Source: Varanus komodoensis (Eukaryota; Chordata; Lepidosauria; Squamata; Varanidae). From it: 64,000 bases of DNA. The stretch is from contig NW_025335468.1 of the NCBI RefSeq assembly GCF_004798865.1, positions 7,237,333 through 7,301,332 on the forward strand, read 5' to 3'. This document shows positions 50,057 through 63,109 of the stretch, one piece after another. The notes beneath the pieces were generated by a model. The model saw nothing but the letters and a program-made list of their open reading frames with translations, was not told the origin of the DNA and did not search any database. Position 1 is the first letter of the stretch. Every line of letters starts with the position of its first letter. Position numbers and translations under genes: made by a program.

Positions 50057-50769
50057 GGCATGCAAGTCTGATGCTTGTTGCAACTTGTTTGCATCACAAT
50101 AAATCATGGTTTGTCTTGATATCAGAAGTAAGCCAAGATTATGGTCATTTAAAATGGGTCTGTATATCAACCCCATTTCAGACAGAATAGTGAGTAATCC
50201 CTACTTCCTTATGTTCCTACACTGGGCCTTATTAAATTGTGTCAGTCTGTCAACCTATGAACTGATTAGTAGGTATTTATAGAAATGGCTTTATCCCTGT
50301 ACAGGTTTCCTGAGTCTTCTTGATTTAGTCTTCTTGACTGAAATTATACTGAATCAGGCCTCCCATTTAAAGAGGCATTCTACGTAGATGGGAAGTGGAG
50401 ATCTACACTAAATTTCCAATTCCAGAGGCTTCCCATCATATACTATCTAGAATAAATATTCACATGCCAATATTAACCGGAGACCCTACCGATTATAAGT
50501 AGCTGGCAGGGGCAGGGCGGTTTGCCCTTAAATATTGTATATTCTTAAGTCTGCATTCTATTTTCCTCTTGCCTCAGTTAACCAGTTCTTGGCACCTGCA
50601 TAGCTTTATGGATCCATCCACATATAATCATAGGTAAAGGCTAAATTCTTTTTTGCAAAGCAAGTAAGCTTCTGAAATATATTTTATGATCTCTACAACT
50701 GTCACCATCCCCGTGTATCTCCCTAGACCTCAAGCAAAACATTTCATACAATTTTCATTTGCTAAAGGA

Positions 50770-50888
50770 AGCCACAGCCTTGAATTTTCAAGAGCTGAGC
50801 AGAGCTGTGAAGGGCAGGACATTTTGGAGGGTACTCACTCATAGGGTCACCATAAGTCAGAGATGGCTTGAAAACACATAACAATTTT
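50770..50888 (+). mobile_element. RTE-like LINE 3' end
   Basis: AGCAGAGCTGTGAAGGGCAG GACATTTTGGAGG encodes the last residues of an RTE-type protein. It is followed by CATAGGGTCACCATAAGTCA GAG...GCTTGA...ACATAACAA, the recurrent 3' ending of this family. The inverse version of that ending occurs at 43630 and 31361. Confidence 0.7.
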
Positions 50889-51575
50889 TTGATCTGCACC
50901 TTGGCTGAAGCCATTTTAGATAATTCTCAGACTAAAACACAATTTTGGTGTAGTCTGGAAGCTTATGGGTTTTCAAAAAAATCCATCAGCTTTACTGGAA
51001 ATTACTGGCATCTGTATTAAATAGTTAGCCTCCCTCCATGCTCTCTGATGGTGGCAGGTAGACCAGGTGGCCTGCTGATCAGGAGTCTGTATAGGAGAAA
51101 TGGAGTTTCCAGAATGATATTTTGTAGCCACATCTTCTTGTGGAGCAAGGCAGTGGCTTGAGCAGGTTGCCAGCAACCTGGTCCACCACCTGATGGAAGA
51201 GCATGTTGACGTGCTGGTACTACCCAACACTCTGTACTCATGGTGGCAAACTAACAGGTTCCCTCAAGCAGGATTTGTTTGTTTGTTTGTTTCATTTCAT
51301 ACTGCCCAACAGTCCAAGGCACTCCAGGCAGGTAAGGCTCTCCGGGAAGATGGGTGCAAGACCTCCTCTTGCCCAAGCTCCTCAGCAACTGGTGTATACA
51401 GGCAGGTCATCTGCAGTAAAGGAGGTAGCACATAGCCCGCAAGGCTAGTAGCCACTGATGGCCTCCTCCCTTGTGAATCTGTCCAATCCCTTTTTAAAGC
51501 CAGATTGGTGGCCATCACCCCTTTCTATGGCAGCAAATTCCATTGTTCAACTATAAATTATGTGAAGAAATATTT

Positions 51576-52475
51576 ATTTATTTATTTATTTATTTAGGAG
51601 ACTTCTATGCCGCCCCATTCGCCAAAGCCTCGGGGCGGCTCACATCCATAAATAAACTTCCATAAAATAATATAAATTAACAGTATAAATTAAGTCACCC
51701 TGGCCAAAGAATAAAATGAATAAATACTATTAACAATTAAAATGACATTTGAATAAAAAGGTCTTCGCCTGGCGCGGAAAAACAAATAACGACGGCACCA
51801 GGCGATCCTCTCTGGGGAGCACATTCCATAGATTGGGCGCCACCGCAGAGAAAGCCCTCTTCTGAGTACTCACCCTCCTAATTTCCTTCACGGAGGGTTC
51901 CCGGAGAAGGGTCTCTCCCGCAGATCTCAAGGGGTGGGCGGGCACATATGGACGTAAGGGCTCCTTCAGGTAACCAGGACCCAAGCCCTTTAGGGCTTTA
52001 TAGGTCATCACCAACACCTTGAATTGGGCCCGGACTTCAATGGGAAGCCAGTGAAGCTGACGGAGGACTGGAGTCATGTGAACATAACGCCCAGTCCCTG
52101 GCAGCAGCCTGGCAGCTCTATTTTGAACCAATTGAAGTATCCAGACCATCTTCAAGGGTAACCCCACGTAGAGCGCGTTACAGAAGTCAAGTCGGGAAGT
52201 CACCAACGCGTGTGTCACTGTTGCCAGGCAGTCGTACTCCAGGTAGGGGCGCAGCTGATGGATCAGCCAAAGCTGAAAGAAAGCGCTCCTCGCCACCGCT
52301 GTCACCTGAGCTTCCAGTGAAAGCTCTGGGTCGAGGAGCACTCCCAAGCTATGGACCTTGTCCCTAAGAGGGAGTGCAACTCCATTCAGGACTAGGTTCA
52401 ATTCACCCTTCCCGAAGCCTGATCCGCCAACCAACAGGACCTCCGTCTTGTCTGGATTGAGCTTCAGTTTAGATA
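51576..52475 (-). mobile_element. L2 LINE, 5'-truncated, well preserved, nested in CR1
   Basis: Exactly 900 bp between duplicated AAATATTT (51568..51575 and 52476..52483). The tail is (ATTT)n at the low-coordinate end, next to TATGCCGCCCCATTCGCC. The minus strand keeps a 234-codon open frame over 51730..52434 covering the L2 reverse transcriptase C-terminal domain: SLGVLLDPELSLEAQV, SRLDFCNALYVGLP, LRQLHWLPIEVRAQFKVLVM, and RAFSAVAPNLWN. The palm core and endonuclease are lost by 5' truncation. The best-kept LINE in the window, hence probably recent. Confidence 0.93.
51730..52434 (-). pseudogene. L2 reverse transcriptase C-terminal fragment
   Basis: An open frame of 234 codons holding the thumb/connection and C-terminal region of an L2 LINE ORF2: HSLGVLLDPELSLEAQV, the LDFCNALYVGLP block, LQLVQNRAARLLPG, and a long C-terminus ending FPRQAKTFLFKCHFNC. 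It begins at an internal methionine and lacks the catalytic YADD box, the fingers/palm and the AP endonuclease, so it is not a working gene. The related copy at 28378 keeps only the last part (KTYLFKCHFNC). Confidence 0.9.
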
Positions 52476-52870
52476 AAATATTTCCTTTTATCTGTTCTGA
52501 ACCTCACACCAATTTGCTTCATGGGATGACCCTGGGTTTCAGTGTTCCAGGAGAGGGAGAAAAGTGTCTCCCTCTCTACTTTCTTCACACTGTGCATTAT
52601 TTTAAACACCTCTATCAGCTCTTATTTGTCCTTTTTCTAAGCTGAACTGTCCCAGCTGTTGTAGCCACTTCTTACAGGCGAGCTGCTACAGCTCCCTGAT
52701 AATTTTTGTTACCCTTTTCTGTACCTTTTCCAACTGAACAATGTCATTTTTCTGGTAAAGCAACCAGAACTGGACACAGTCTTCCAAGTGTGGTCACACC
52801 AAATGTTTGTATAAAGGGAGTTAGATTTTGGCAGTTCTATTTTCTATTCCTTTCCTAATGTTTAATAAAC

Positions 52871-54489
52871 CACTACTTGGAATAGGCTGAAGTGATCTAG
52901 TTGAGTCTTCTTTGGTTTAAGGCACTTTATGACTAGAAATTGCTTTTCAAGGTAAGATTTGTGATGACCACCATTGTTAAAGTGTTCCATAGTACCATCT
53001 ATGTTTAAGCAGTCCTTGTTTTGCTCTATGTAATTGTAATAGGTACAGGGAGAAAAGACCTTTTTGATTTATTGGCCTAGAAGACCTTTATTTTACCCTC
53101 CACAGGGCCTCATGTCAATTTGCTTGCACCAAGTAAAGGTGAGATGAAGGGTGTTCTGTGACTTTGTGACTGGAGTTCTTGCATCTTTTCATCGTGTTAC
53201 CAGAACTGAGTATTTAGACGTAATAATTTCATGTGACACACAGTCCTTATTGTTGACACTAGGGCTGCTTTGATATGCTAAATGTAGTTGAACTTGAATA
53301 AGGCACTTATTTAAATAACAGCACACTAATCATTCATTGAAGCACTCATCCAGCATTCTCCATACCAGCAGCTTGGTTGTATCAACCAAGTTCCAAAAAC
53401 ATCATCTTGGGACTTGGATATGAAATTGGCATGTCCGTATGTGTGCACTTGTTTTATTTGCAAGGGGGAATACATTATTGAGAGTTCCTAGACAGGACAA
53501 TGTGTTCATCTCAAATAACTGAAAATTTTGGAGCAGAATGTTCAGAAACTATACAGCTGCTGCTATGTCACCTAAGGGGGAAGCTATTTCTCTTTCCCCT
53601 GGTTCTGCAGGGATAGCCAAAACAAAGAGTAAAGAACTGAATCGGTGTCTTTTGTTTAAATCAAGTCAAACTAAGCTGACCTGTTACCATTTTTCCTCAC
53701 TTATTTCCAAAACTCACCTTTTTACACAGGCCTTTATCTGAAGAAGGTTCAAAAGTCAAATTAGTCCTGGGAATACGGGAGCCATTTAATTTGGGTTTAG
53801 GAGCCGTATGAGGATGATACTGCACAATAATCTGAAATTACAGTTCTGCAATGCAGCCATGTAGAAAGCAGCAGGGAGGTGGGGGGGATACCAGGCAACA
53901 TTTAGGGGAACTATGTATTTGGGTCAACTGAGTCCTAAAGCAGAATTTTTGTGCAATCTCTTCAACCCACTTTCATACATTATTGAGAAAGATGCCAAGC
54001 CTTAAAGAAACCAGGGCAAATATTAATAAGCAAGACACTTTTAATATGACATCTTGCCTATGTTTCACTGCTTTGTGGCCACTATATCAAAAGTCACTTT
54101 GGTGGAGTTTGCTGTTGAGATTATTACATTCTAGATAAAGCTGTGAGAAGTTACTTCTTTGAACTTTTTCAGTGCAGATTCTGGTGTGTACTTGTAGCAT
54201 TTGTAATGTTCATGAAGGGAAAAGCTTAACTAAAAGCAACAGACAGAGCCAACATACTACACAGGAGAGTTCTCATTAGGATATTTATGAGAGCATAGTA
54301 CCTTGTGGTGTAATGGATTTGTCATGAGAAGTATTCCTGTTCGAATTAGAGGAAGATGACATGCATAGGCTATTTTCAGCCAGTAGCTCAGGTAAAACTA
54401 TAGGTATATAGACTGGGACTTGTCTTTTCTTCAGCCAGGGTTTTGCTTCTCCAGCTCTAAGTTTGTTCCTTGCTCCCTGTTCTGCTGCT
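52871..54489 (+). other. Intronic stretch, nothing recognised
   Basis: No exon or identifiable repeat apart from a short G-run near 53880. Confidence 0.45.
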
Positions 54490-54725
54490 TTATTTATTTA
54501 TGTATTAGCTTTATATCCCACCTTTTTTCTTTATAAGAACTCAAAGATGCCTACATCATTCTCCTCCTCCTGCTCTCAGTCTTATCCCCACAACAACAAC
54601 CCTGTGAGGGTAGGCTGGACCAAGAATCTGTGACTGGCCCAAAGTCACGCAGTTGGCTCCATGGCTGAGCGGGGACTAGAATCCCAATCCTGTGATCTTA
54701 ACCACTACACTACATTGGCTCTCAT
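54490..54725 (-). mobile_element. tRNA-derived CORE/MIR-like SINE, good copy
   Basis: The + strand runs from TTTATTTATTTATGTATTAG (tail) through CCCCACAACAACAACCCTGT GAGG, ACTGGCCCAAAGTCACGCAG TTGGCTCCATGG and GGGGACTAGAATCCCAATCC to TTAACCACTACACTACATTG. Its complement starts with a tRNA-like A box (TGTAGTGGTTAAG) and a B box (GGGATTCTAGTCC). This is the clearest CORE-SINE in the window. Confidence 0.85.
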
Positions 54726-56084
54726 ATACATATGCATCATATAAAATAGCTTCAGCTATGCTTTATTGTTGGATTCTGTCAGACTTCCCAAGCTTGCTAG
54801 GCCACTCGGCTAGTATCTTATTACCACATTGCCATTTGTTATATATACTGGCCTATTCCTTTATTTCTTTTTTTCTCCTGAGGTCTTTCATCTGAACCAG
54901 CAGAATCAGGTGAGATAGGTATTCAGAATTACCTATTTTCACCATTTTTGTGGAGTGAATATCCAATGTTAGCAAGTTTGGCTAGCCAAATGTGCGCAGT
55001 TGCTTTTTGCAGTTCTTTTCTTTCTTTTCTGACAAGACCTGGGAAACGTTTTCAGTGACTTCCATTACTTGAACACAGAGTTGTAAGAGGATAATGTTAA
55101 TCTGGTTCTGAACTTATAAATAGTCACCTCTTGGCAACAACAAATATATTTTTAAAGTATAGTAAATATCATATAAAACTATTAAACAAAAAGACCCAAT
55201 TCACACAATGGAATCATCCATTTCAATAGCTCAGAACACATCCTATCTATCTATTCAGCCCATATGTGGCTTAGTTGTTATTTTACTTATAAATTCTACA
55301 AAGCCAACTTTCAATTGTACACTCAAGGCATCCACATACAGTAAATACTAAAACTCATTTTTAAAACAAAACAAACATTAATGCTAACTAGTGAAATAAA
55401 GCAGCATGTCTTTTATAAGCTTTTAAAAAGCAGAAATATATTATGATGGAACCTAGTAAATCTCCTGTGGAAGGCTGTTCAGAAGTATGAATGTCCACTT
55501 GTGACCTAAGATCTAAGCATGCAGAAACAAACATAATAATTGTCGTAAGACATTTAGTTTATGGATGCTAGCTCTGCTGTACAACCTGTGGCATTTTATG
55601 TCAATCCAGGAAGCTGTTTTGGCACAAAATTCACATGCATCATCCAAATGAGAAACCAGATACAAACAATACGTTGACTAATCTAGGGAGGCAATTTTGA
55701 GGGGAGTGTGATTGATGTCAGCAGAGCAAAATGGAATGGCCTTTCCTTAGCACCTTGAGACAGGCCACTCTGTGTTCTATCATAGCTGGTTATATGTATA
55801 GGATTTGGGAACTTGTCTAATAGTTGAGTAAATCTGGAAAAAATTGCAAATACAAACCATCACTATAATATTTAATGGGAGGTGGTACAAGAATAATGGA
55901 TTTTGTTATTTCACAGATTATGTACCCTGCCCTGAAGTCAAGGGGAGACAAATCAAGTGGACTTTTCATTAAAAGCTTCCAGATTGGTGGAATTAGATTT
56001 AAATTGAGTGTTTTTAAATGCAAGCAGTTTATTTTCATAAGATAGACTTAATGTTAGAATATAGCACTGAGAATGTTTTAAAGA
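54726..56084 (+). other. Intronic stretch, nothing recognised
   Basis: AT-rich, no supported feature. Confidence 0.45.
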
Positions 56085-57830
56085 GGCATTGTGGCACTGT
56101 ATAAGTAAACACCAGCACTTTGAACTGGGCCCAGAAATCACCCAGAAGCTAGTGAAGACAACAAAGGACCAGCATATTACTTTCATATTGCCTGTCTGGG
56201 TACCATTCTTCCTACCATATGCTATACTAGCTGATGTTTCTTGACCATCTTCAAAGGCAGCCACATGTACAACACATTCCAGTAATATGAACAAGAGTTA
56301 GCAGAGCATATATTACTGAAGTCAAGTTATATATGTACAGTTACCATTGTGGCTTGGATACCAACCTAAGTTGATAAAAGACGCTGGGTGGGATTGCATG
56401 ACATGAAAACCCATGGTAAAATCTCACTGTTGCAGGCCTATTGTGTTGCTTGGACCCTATTCCAGAATTCTTGCATGGTAGGATTTGTTTTCTGAAATCA
56501 CAGAGAGTATCATTGGTGTGATCTAGGGTTTCCATGCTTCACTGTGCTTTTTTCAGTCATCTGGGCTTGGCATTACCATTTTACCATTGCTGGTATGGAG
56601 TCCTCTAGCAACATTGGCCAAGGAAGTGGCTACTTCTAACATTTGATCTCTACTGGCCTCAGTTTCCTAGCAGCAGCCATGTCATTGCTTGCTTTAGTCC
56701 CATTGGCCAAGTGAAATGTCCATCTCCCCCTTTAGATTTGGAAGCAGAGAGGCTGCATGAAAATATACAGAGGGAGGGGATAAATGCAGCAAACCCATCA
56801 ATTTTCATTTAATAAAAATCTCTATGAGGGCTGGAGTGGCTTCAAAGTGCGGCAGATATGCAGGCACATGTGGCAGGGGGAACCCACCTCAGGAAGACCT
56901 ATCAGAAGACTGCTGTAGTCCATAGGTAAGAAGAGGAAAAGGATGGGGATTTTGCTCATGGGGAGGCCAGGAGGACAGAGCAGTGAGTGTAGAAACTGCA
57001 CTGGCCAGGTGTAACCATGTGACCATCTGACTAGTGTGTTGAAGGCAGGGGGATCTACTTACTGTGCAGAGTTGTTTGTCATGTTGTGTGAACCCAGTCA
57101 CTCTGCTACAAAAGCCACTTGTACATTCTGTTGTACTGATGGATCCAGGAGCTACCTCTGAACTGCAAACCTTATCCTTTGGTAGGGCAGGTGCAACCCC
57201 TCCAGAACATGTTAAGCAACACTCATCTACCCCTAATAACAGCAGCTCTTCTAGATTCTGCTTCATTTTGTTAGCTCTGATCCAGTACAGTGCCACATAC
57301 TGATGATTGTGGATTCCACATCCCTGGATGGCCTCTCTCAGCAGTCTTATGTAGATAGCAACAGCATGGGCGATGAGACAGAAGCCTAAAAGATGCTAAA
57401 CAGCAAGAGTAAAAAATGAATCCACCAAATCTATTCTGAGACAGCTATCCATATATGAGTGAGGTGCCCATATCCCAACCCAGACAGCTGCTCCAGAAGG
57501 CTACCATGAAGTATGATACTGAATGCTACTGAAAGGTTAAGGAGAGCCAATGCGGTTGCATTCTGTTGTCTCACTGTAAACAAAGGTCATCCTGCAGGGT
57601 AGCCAAAGTAGCTTCAATGTCAAAACCATGCCTAAGCTCCAATGGAATAGCTCTAGAAAATGTGGCATCCAAGAGTGTCATGATGTGGTTGACCACTTTG
57701 AGACCTTGCTCCAGTTCAGGTGGGATTTTCACCTCAGACACAAATTTGGGCTCTAAAGAGAAGGTGTAGTGTAACCAGAAGTTTGTTTGTTTGCTTGCAT
57801 TTCTATGCTGCTGCATAACTCGAAGGTTAA
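56085..57830 (-). mobile_element. L2 LINE, long degraded copy
   Basis: Minus-strand L2 of the same family as 51576. At 56110..56350 the + strand parallels it (TTTGAACTGGGCCCAG, GACCATCTTCAAAGGCAGCC, GAAGTCAAGT). Further upstream in element order, 57481..57555 encodes LALLNLSVAFS then HGSLLEQLSGLG, equal to the LLDLSAAFDTIDH palm block of L2. At 57571..57640 the ATLATLQDDL block follows. Several stops and shifts; it is the most complete L2 reverse transcriptase in the window though the worst-kept. Confidence 0.75.
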
Positions 57831-58971
57831 ACGATTCACTTCTGTCTGGCCACCGAAAACCTGGTGAGCAGGGGAAGGGGAGGCACTGGAGACTGGTAAG
57901 GCTAATCCTTCTGAACTGGAAGACCCGACCGTAACAGAAACAACTGTTTATCAGGCAGGGACATCACCAGTGGCAACACAGCTGTATGAGTTGGCGCTGC
58001 AGGATAAGGAATTTCAGGGGATAATGAAACAGCAAAGGTGGACAGGCAGAAATGCCCAGTCATGCATAGCCACAGGTCAAGAGGCACTTTTCCCTACTAG
58101 GAGCAAAGTGGTTCACACCCACTCTCTGCATAATAAACCTGGGTAATTTCTCATAGCCTTTGTAGGAGACAATGGATCACAGCTGTGGGAAGTTTCTAGC
58201 CTTTTATGGAAATAGGAGTGTAGTGAAAGATGATCGTTGGGAACTGGTTCTGGTGTGTTGGGTGCTCGACTCATGTTCTCTCCATGTGGAGAGGGAGCTT
58301 GGGACTTGAAAGCCAGAATGCGCATATGTCATTGCCTCTAGAAAAGTTGGAAGTAAACAAAGGGAATACAATAAAAGGAAGGGCACATTTGCCTTTTAGC
58401 CTATAATAGTTAAAATCTTTTGGGTCCAGGGAAGTTTCCTTCAGGAGTGTTCACCTCACTTAAGATCATACTCTCTCTTCATGAAGAATTTAGTACCTCC
58501 TGGACCCAGCCATGCCTTCCCTAAATAGATTCAAGAAGCTGTAATAAATGTGAGGAGCCAAGGGCAAGTGTACATATAGTCACGCAATGTGTCAAGCACT
58601 GAATCCACATCCTCAGTGCCTAAACATTGAAAATAATTCAACAAACAAGGTCAGACAGCCTTCTGGGCACCTCCAGGGATTAACATGCAGCAGCTGAACC
58701 ATGACATGGCCTATGACATCTGCATTGAAGGGGCCTTTACTAGTAAGGCCAAAAAGGCCATCTCTCCCTTCTTCAGTTAAGCAGTGTCACTATGCATTGG
58801 AGTCAGCCCATTCAGCTCTCTCCTCCCCATCTCATTCCACATCATTCAAGCAAGGCAAATTCTGACAGATTTCCTTGGTCTTTCACTTGGAATGGATTTT
58901 TTTTTCTTATTACTTGAAAGACTGTGCTGCTCTGCTCATAGTGGCATCATCTCCCAGCACAGGTCCATATT
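57831..58971 (+). other. Intronic stretch, nothing recognised
   Basis: No exon or repeat called with confidence. Confidence 0.4.
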
Positions 58972-59166
58972 ATTATGATGACATTGCATTTGTATCCTGC
59001 ATTTTTCCTTCTCATGAGAAACCCATCTTCAGAACAACTCTGTGGGGAAGGTTAGACTGAGAGTGAGTGACTGGTCCAAAGTCACCCAGTGGGCTTAATG
59101 ACTTGAGTAAGGACTAAAATCTGTATCTCCCAGGTGTCCACTCCATATGGCACCACACTGGCTCTC
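58972..59166 (-). mobile_element. tRNA-derived CORE/MIR-like SINE
   Basis: ATTTGTATCCTGCATTTTTC, AACTCTGTGGGGAAGGTTAG, GACTGGTCCAAAGTCACCCA GTGGG and CACCACACTGGCTCTC follow the order of the copy at 54490. Worn, minus strand. Confidence 0.75.
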
Positions 59167-60119
59167 ACCCTCTTTCTTGCCTGTGCATTCAGTTTACACT
59201 CTGCCTTGAGCACTTGTCTACCTGCCCCTGAAGCCTCTTCCAGGAGCCCAGATTACAGCAACTGGCCCACTACTAAGACAAACCAAAAGGTAATTTAGAA
59301 AGTTAGCCAGCACTACAAAAACTACTACATTTGGGATGTAGCTCTCTGGTCTTGTAGCAAAGAAGGCCGCCTGGGTGAAGTGGCTCATTATAGCCCAGCA
59401 TATTTTCCCATGGTGTTCCTTTGTTAGGGCTTATACGTACTTAACTGGAATAGGAATTGATTGTCTCCATCTAAGCAACAATCAGGCTGTTATCACAGAC
59501 AGCCTTTCCTCCTCTTTATATCTACCTTTCATTCCTCCTATTTCTGTAGTTACTGCACAGTAGCATAAAGGGACTGAAATGCGACACTGTTTTGAGTTTG
59601 CAGTTTGTAAGAGCAGGACAAGGGCTGGCACTTGTATGTGACCTGCTTCTGATTAACATCAAGTGTGTGCTTTCAGTAGCAAACTGAGCTGTCATCCTCA
59701 AAGTCTCCCCCTCCTTTCCCCAATCCTTCTCATTAATTTTAATTTCTCCCTGACTTTCCTGTTGAAAATAAATTCTTAATGACTGTTCTTGTTTTTAAAA
59801 AGTTTTGAATTCCCTCCATAATATTTCTTCTGAATCATGTTGAAACTATATTCCCAATAAACAAAAAAAATTAAAAGCTTGTGGCATGTAATTTTCATAC
59901 CCAGTTTGAATTTCTGTTATCTATGCATATGTGCTATTTAACATTATTTCTTCCCCATTTACCTATTTAATCTGACTTGAATATGCAAAGTCTTGATACT
60001 TTAGTTACTGCATTAATGTATATTTAATCTGGGCTCTGCTAAACTTATATTTTACATGAATGGCTATATCTAGCATGGTTCCTACTTCTCTGAGCCGTAA
60101 GAAGACCAGGGAGAATCCT
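59167..60119 (+). other. Intronic stretch, nothing recognised
   Basis: No supported feature. Confidence 0.45.
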
Positions 60120-60310
60120 ACAGGGCTTAGTTTCCTTGTGAAGTAAGGTACTGGTTGGAGCACGGGACTTTTCCTGGGGAATGTGAATGCAAATCTTGAC
60201 TCAGTTCTGAATTTCATTGGGTGATCCTGAGCCAGTCATTCTCTCCCCGTACTCCTTGATTCACTTCACAGGGTTGCTGTGAGGATTAAATAGCATAACC
60301 CACATCTCTG
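60120..60310 (+). mobile_element. tRNA-derived CORE/MIR-like SINE
   Basis: The + strand holds GTACTGGTTGGAGCACGGGA (A-box region), GTGAATGCAAATCTTGACTC (B-box region), GGGTGATCCTGAGCCAGTCA and CACAGGGTTGCTGTGAGGAT TAAATAG. It is the only + oriented member in the right half of the window. Confidence 0.75.
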
Positions 60311-60384
60311 TTTGCCACAGTTCAGTGATAGAGGATACAAACAAAAATAATAACATCAAGCTCATTAGTAATTGTGTCTTTGTA

Positions 60385-60387
<3 letters not shown>

Positions 60388-60434
<47 letters not shown>
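60388..60434. repeat. (CT)n microsatellite
   Basis: About 23 CT units; likely polymorphic. Confidence 0.97.
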
Positions 60435-60435
<1 letters not shown>

Positions 60436-61989
60436 AATAGAGTACAGTATTTTAGAAGCAAGCAGGTGTCACAATAATCTTTCATCAGATTCTCAAATGA
60501 AATGACCTCAAAGTCTTCCTTAGGTCAAGTAATTTATATTGTACATTCTCTCTTTGAGCCAAGCAAAGTAGATATTACATGCAAATGTTGTCATGAAGGC
60601 CTAACCTTTTCTTTTTTTTAAGCACCTTTGGAAGGTTGAGATTTTCAGTGGAAGAGGGTACTTAACACTTTCCTCCTCCTCCTCAGCTCAGCAGTGATCT
60701 AACTGAGCTGCTTTTCAGGGCTCCAAATATATGAACATGCTAAGATATCCTACCTTAAGATTCAACAAGCTTGTGTCCACATCTGGAGCCTGCCATGGGA
60801 CAACAGCTGAGGAAGATGTTTGAACTGAATAATGGCCAGCAAGGACAAGACTGACATTTTGAGCCCCACCCCATTCAGAAAACCCCATACTCCTGTTTTT
60901 CATTTTACTTGAATTTGTGCCTTTTTGTTCTCTGCCCAAATTAAAATTGCAAATTGCTTCTAGTTATCTCTCTGCCTCTCTCACAACCTCATCTTCTGAA
61001 GTCTCAAGCCACTAAGCTCTTTGGCTAGGCTGCTGATTACCTACCTGGTTAGTCAGGCAAATTCATAATGCAGACAGCTACATTCATAATATATATAAAG
61101 GCCACAATCTTATCTGCCACCGAAGGGGGTCCGCAGCATGGCTTCTGTTGAGTCTAATACAGTCTTCACTTTCTTCTCTGTTTCCTTGATGCTGCTCTAT
61201 GTTTCTGTTCAGCAAATGATTCTTTCCCAATCTCCCAGTCACACTGATGCTTACCGACACAATTGTAGTGATTTTGAGAGGGAAGCCTGCTTGTAGTAGG
61301 ACCAGGTGGCTGTATGGGTGCCACAACACACTTTGCTGTGGCTCAGCTGCATCCTCTTGGACCTGGTTGAGTTGGCTTCTGCTGTGTCACTTCACAGGTT
61401 TGGGCCAACTTCTTGTTTTGGCCAAGTGTCACCACTAATCAACAGGAGACATACCCCAAAGAGCTAAATTAGGCAGACAGTTGTCACCTCTGAGCTCTGG
61501 GGACATTTCCCATAAGGATTGAGCTTGCCAAAAAGAGCTGCAGTCCCCAAGTTCCCGCCAAAGGAAATACCAGAATGAGAATTTGGGAGTTGCACCAGCA
61601 GTGCAGCTGTAAGAAGCAAGAAAGAACTGAGATGGGTTGCAATTGCAAAGCTTCGAGTCGAGAGAATTCAGTGAGTCTTACTTCTGAATAAACATGCATA
61701 AAGATTAATCAGCAAGAACCTTGTGTATGGAGGTGGCTGTGCTCTCTTGCTCCAACAAATACAGCTTCATGCTATGGCTATTTACTTGGGACTAAGACCA
61801 GCTGCGTTTAGGAGGTTTATTAATAAGTGTAGATAGATTTGCAGGTTGAAGCTCTACCATTTTTACTTAGTTTAATTTCTTTTCTCTCCCTTACCATCTC
61901 CTCCAGTTTGGATTCTTAGCAGTTTGCAACATTTAAAAATCTGAAAGGCAGAGCCCTGCCAAAATAGTATTGTGAACTTCTGTTGAATT
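60435..61989 (+). other. Intronic stretch, nothing recognised
   Basis: No exon supported. TCTTACTTCTGAATAAACAT GCATAAAG at 61677 is another scrap of the recurrent AAGTCCCATTGA...ACTTCTGA family. Confidence 0.4.
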
Positions 61990-62215
61990 TTTTTTCCGAT
62001 TTATATCCTGCCTTTTTCCTACAAAGGGCTCGAGGCAGCTTACATCTCCTCCTCCATCTTATCCCCACAACAACAGCCCTGTGAGGTAGGTTGGGCTGAG
62101 AGTCTGTGACTGGCCCAAAGTCACCCAGTTGGCTCCATGGGTGAGTGGGGACTAGAACCCAGGTCGTCTGAGCCCCAGTCCCATGCTCTACACCACACAC
62201 CACACTGTTTTCAGT
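61990..62215 (-). mobile_element. tRNA-derived CORE/MIR-like SINE, good copy
   Basis: TTTATATCCTGCCTTTTTCC, ATCCCCACAACAACAGCCC TGTGAGGTAGG, GACTGGCCCAAAGTCACCCA GTTGGCTCCATGG, GGGGACTAGAACCCAGGTC and the A-box complement near 62195 closely match the copy at 54490. Confidence 0.85.
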
Positions 62216-62534
62216 TTGATTACTGTTCATAGCTGAAAGAAGACTGCAACCTCCTAAACACATTTTGCAGGGAAGAAAGTCTCATTCCATTAAAGAGACT
62301 CATGTCTGAGTGCATGCGATTAGGATCTGCGGCTGCCATCCTAGGTCAGCCACACTTGCCTTTGCCATGGGTATGGGCACTGAACAGTTGCTATGGGGGT
62401 TCTAGAAGTGTATTAAGTAATATATAGAAGGGCTTTTTCATTTTCTGTTAATCACACATGGAGACTCACTTAGCAATGCGAAAGAGCTCTCATACATGCC
62501 AGCTTTCCCTAATCTACTTTGCTGAAGATATGTA

Positions 62535-62625
62535 GGACTACAGCAATGACCATGCTGTTTCAGGATAATGGGAGTTGTAATCTTGCACATCTGGAGGTCA
62601 GCAGGTTGGGGAATGACTCTCTATG
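62535..62625. mobile_element. Fragment of the same MITE family as 47986
   Basis: CAGGATAATGGGAGTTGTAA TCTTGCACATCTGGAGGTCA GCAGGTTGGGGAATGACTC matches the right half of the MITE family; the left half is lost or unrecognisable. Confidence 0.6.
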
Positions 62626-63109
62626 CCAGTGAATTGCACTGCACTTTATGTTCTCTGGGCATGACAAGGAGGGCTGTGGTCCAAATCATTTTTAATGAAC
62701 TAGTGTACTTGCAAGAGGACATCTGAGAATAATCTTAATTTTGGCTTAATTTAGATATTTGAACCAAGGTTTCTTCGGACAAACCTTACTAAGATGAATG
62801 CTGTAAATCTACTTTTGGGACAGAATGCTCCCCTGGAACTTGTGAAGGAATAATAAAGAAGACAGTTCTACTAAGAACATTGATATATCTTTTCCTCAAA
62901 TCCAGGGTTTTCAGGTAACATAGGCTAGAATCTTCAGACAGGTTAGAGCATTCAAAATTCTCTTTTTAGGACTCAGACACTAAGCCAAAGCACCAAAACA
63001 GGCTGACAACCTCCTTTCATGATCCTAATGGGGGAATCCATGAGGTGCCTCTCCAAGGAACCCTACAAGGGCCCCTTTGCACAAATAGATGTACTGCTTA
63101 TATTTCCCC

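Larger units (their letters stand above)
51255..52870 (-). mobile_element. CR1 LINE 3' region, split by an L2 insertion
   Basis: The two parts (51255..51575 and 52476..52870) are halves of one minus-strand CR1. The left half holds the C-terminal end and UTR (+ strand TAGTAGCCACTGATGGCCTC, GATTGGTGGCCATCACCCC). The right half holds upstream coding sequence (TCATGGGATGACCCTGGGTT, CACTGTGCATTATTTTAAAC, AACCAGAACTGGACACAGT). It is the same family as 11745 and 31085. The 900-bp L2 between them is a later arrival. Confidence 0.85.

Noticed and set aside
51730-52434. 234-codon open frame as a host gene
   Set aside because: It is the C-terminal domain of an L2 reverse transcriptase.
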